Positions 6,798 to 8,066 of a DNA stretch of 8,066 nucleotides are shown here, piece after piece. The translations under genes were made by a program, and so were the position numbers. Origin of the DNA: Bacteroidota bacterium (lineage in GTDB: Bacteria; Bacteroidota; Bacteroidia; Chitinophagales; Chitinophagaceae). Positions within the stretch are counted from its first letter, which is position 1. Every line of letters starts with the position of its first letter. Location: NCBI GenBank assembly GCA_026391115.1, contig JAPLER010000005.1, forward strand, positions 1-8,066, given 5' to 3'. The notes beneath the pieces were generated by a model, which saw only the letters and a program-made list of their open reading frames with translations, had not been told where the DNA came from and did not search any database.

Positions 6798-6805
6798 CAA
6801 AACTA
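6798..6805 (-). promoter_or_regulatory. Candidate -7 promoter box for the peptidase-like/lipoprotein pair (TAGTTTTG)
   Basis: Perfect TAnnTTTG on the minus strand, with TTTT (3/4 of the -33 TTTG) 18 bases upstream. Its last three bases are the TTG that could otherwise open the 324-residue version of the peptidase-like gene. If the box is used, transcription starts inside that longer frame and translation must begin further down, for example at 6710 after a leader of roughly 80 bases. Confidence 0.4.
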
Positions 6806-6813
6806 AACGTTTA
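6804..6813. promoter_or_regulatory. Ten-base palindrome TAAACGTTTA, operator-like
   Basis: Perfect palindrome that overlaps the upstream end of the candidate -7 box of the peptidase-like gene, in the spacer shared with katG. A regulator bound here would sit on that promoter. AT-rich palindromes of ten bases are not rare, and related AACGTTTA strings occur near feoA and ybeY, so this is weak. Confidence 0.25.
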
Positions 6814-6873
6814 CTTTATCAGTAAAATAAAATTCTTGTTAGTAATCAATTTTTTATTTTGTTTTTACAACTG

Positions 6874-6881
6874 TAGCTTTG
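6874..6881 (+). promoter_or_regulatory. Candidate -7 promoter box for katG (TAGCTTTG)
   Basis: Perfect TAnnTTTG 25 bases before the katG ATG, predicting a leader of about 20 bases. The -33 position is a T run (TTTT at 20 bases) rather than TTTG. I saw no clear PerR-type or OxyR-type site next to it, although catalase-peroxidases are commonly peroxide-controlled. Confidence 0.5.
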
Positions 6882-6890
6882 ACAACTGAA

Positions 6891-6904
6891 AAATAAATTT
6901 ATTT
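6891..6904. repeat. Fourteen-base perfect palindrome in the katG leader
   Basis: AAATAAATTTATTT is its own reverse complement and ends two bases before the katG ATG. It lies between the predicted transcription start and the start codon, so it could be an operator or a ribosome-access element. It is entirely A/T and could be chance in an AT-rich leader. It also means there is no Shine-Dalgarno sequence, which is usual in Bacteroidota. Confidence 0.4.
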
Positions 6905-6906
6905 AT

Positions 6907-8066
6907 ATGGATAACAATGGAGATATCAGCAAATGCCCTTTTCATAATGGCAGCTTAAAACAAAGTGCAGGCAATGGCACAGAAAATAAAGAATGGTGGC
7001 CTAATCAACTAAAATTAAATATCCTTCGTCAACACTCAACGTTGACGAATCCAATGGACACTGATTTTAATTATGCTGAGACATTTAAGAAATTAGATTT
7101 AGCAGCAGTTAAAAAAGATATTGTTGCATTGATGACCAACTCGCAAGATTGGTGGCCTGCCGATTATGGACATTATGGTCCATTTTTTATTAGAATGGCT
7201 TGGCATAGTGCAGGTACATATCGTATTCAAGATGGTAGAGGTGGTGCTGGCAGAGGAATGCAACGTTTTGCACCATTAAATAGCTGGCCAGATAATACTA
7301 ATTTAGATAAAGCTCGGTTGCTTTTATGGCCTATTAAAAAACAATATGGCAAACAAATTTCTTGGGCAGATTTAATGATTCTTGCAGGCAACTGTGCATT
7401 GGAATCTATGGGTTTTAAAACCTTTGGTTTTGCTGGTGGACGTGAAGATGTTTGGGAGCCAGACCAAGATATTTATTGGGGTAGTGAAAAAGAATGGTTG
7501 GGTGATAAAAGATATAGTGGCGATAGAGATTTAGAAAATCCTTTAGCTGCTGTGCAAATGGGTTTAATATATGTAAATCCAGAAGGGCCAAATGGCAATC
7601 CTGATCCACTAGCTTCAGCAAGAGACATACGAGAAACGTTTAAACGTATGGCTATGAATGATGAAGAAACTGTTGCTTTAATTGCAGGTGGACACACATT
7701 TGGTAAAACACACGGAGCTGCCGATCCAAGCAAATATGTAGGTAAAGAACCTGCTGCTGCATCTATTGAAGAGCAAGGTTTTGGCTGGAAAAATACTTTT
7801 GGTAAAGGCAATGCTGATGATACCATTACCAGTGGTTTAGAAGGTGCTTGGACAACCACGCCAACCCAATGGAGCAATAACTATTTTGAAAACTTATTTG
7901 GATATGAATGGGAGTTAACTAAAAGTCCTGCTGGTGCACACCAATGGAAACCTAAAAACAATGCAGGAGAAGGTTTAGTGCCAGATGCACACGATGCAAG
8001 TAAGCGTCACGCTCCGTTTATGCTTACCACAGATTTGGCTTTACGCATAGATCCTGCTTATGAAAA
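6907..8066 (+). CDS. katG: Catalase-peroxidase KatG, N-terminal 386 residues (3' part outside window)
   Basis: Bifunctional heme enzyme that breaks down hydrogen peroxide by catalase and broad peroxidase activity. The frame is open from ATG 6907 (MDNNGDISKCPFHNG) to the right edge. The family is about 730-750 residues, so this is the heme-bearing N-terminal domain, and the C-terminal non-heme domain is missing only because of the window end. The distal site is Arg96, Trp99 and His100 in FIRMAWHSAGTYR. The covalent Met-Tyr-Trp adduct needed for catalase activity has all three members: Trp99, Tyr222 (MGLIYVNPEGP) and Met248 (FKRMAMND). The proximal heme ligand is His263 (GGHTFGKTHG), with Trp315 (GAWTTTPTQW) and Asp376 (TTDLALRIDP) completing the proximal triad. 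FGYEWELTKSPAG (331-343) is also characteristic. The KCPFH N-terminus shows no export signal, so it is cytoplasmic. It is divergent from the peptidase-like/lipoprotein pair and has a perfect -7 box 25 bases upstream. Confidence 0.98.
   Translation, partial: MDNNGDISKCPFHNGSLKQSAGNGTENKEWWPNQLKLNILRQHSTLTNPMDTDFNYAETFKKLDLAAVKKDIVALMTNSQDWWPADYGHYGPFFIRMAWHSAGTYRIQDGRGGAGRGMQRFAPLNSWPDNTNLDKARLLLWPIKKQYGKQISWADLMILAGNCALESMGFKTFGFAGGREDVWEPDQDIYWGSEKEWLGDKRYSGDRDLENPLAAVQMGLIYVNPEGPNGNPDPLASARDIRETFKRMAMNDEETVALIAGGHTFGKTHGAADPSKYVGKEPAAASIEEQGFGWKNTFGKGNADDTITSGLEGAWTTTPTQWSNNYFENLFGYEWELTKSPAGAHQWKPKNNAGEGLVPDAHDASKRHAPFMLTTDLALRIDPAYE

Noticed and set aside
5218..6800. Type VI amidase effector with lipoprotein immunity partner
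   Set aside because: The first protein has its own export signal and there is no secretion-system gene in view. The pair layout alone does not support this name.
7415..7877. Minus-strand open frames within katG
   Set aside because: The opposite strand encodes an intact KatG with all catalytic residues; the antisense products show no recognisable domains.

Overview
The window looks like chromosomal DNA of a member of the Bacteroidota, possibly Chitinophagia or a relative. The support is an AT-rich sequence, protein sequences of Bacteroidota character (YbeY with a GYKDK ending to its metal motif, MnmG beginning MFPNYDVIVVGAGHAG), and five perfect TAnnTTTG boxes, the -7 element of the Bacteroidota primary sigma factor, in short intergenic gaps. 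The lineage call comes from protein and promoter style only; there is no rRNA in the window.

Layout. Positions 1-2616 hold four genes on the minus strand, read in the order feoA (FeoA-domain protein), nadD (nicotinate-nucleotide adenylyltransferase), queD-like (6-pyruvoyl/6-carboxy-tetrahydropterin synthase) and alaS (alanyl-tRNA synthetase, cut by the left edge after 414 codons). feoA, nadD and queD are 24 and 38 bases apart and may be co-transcribed. A hairpin separates queD from alaS. A 128-base divergent spacer (2617-2744) leads to plus-strand ybeY (rRNA-processing endoribonuclease) and mnmG (tRNA U34 modification flavoprotein). A striking long inverted repeat sits between those two, with arms that read like the two halves of a parS site in swapped order. 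mnmG converges on a minus-strand two-gene unit (5218-6710): a secreted protein with a possible papain-like Cys-His-Asp triad, and downstream, overlapping by ATGA, a small lipoprotein of unknown family. This unit is divergent from katG (catalase-peroxidase), which starts at 6907 and runs off the right edge.

Most of the window is housekeeping: translation (alaS, ybeY, mnmG), cofactors (nadD, queD), iron (feoA) and peroxide defence (katG). The least explained parts are the secreted peptidase-like/lipoprotein pair, the inverted repeat before mnmG, and the short or absent leaders implied by the promoter boxes. I found no tRNA, rRNA, CRISPR array, transposase or insertion sequence. No stretch longer than 300 bases lacks a gene.
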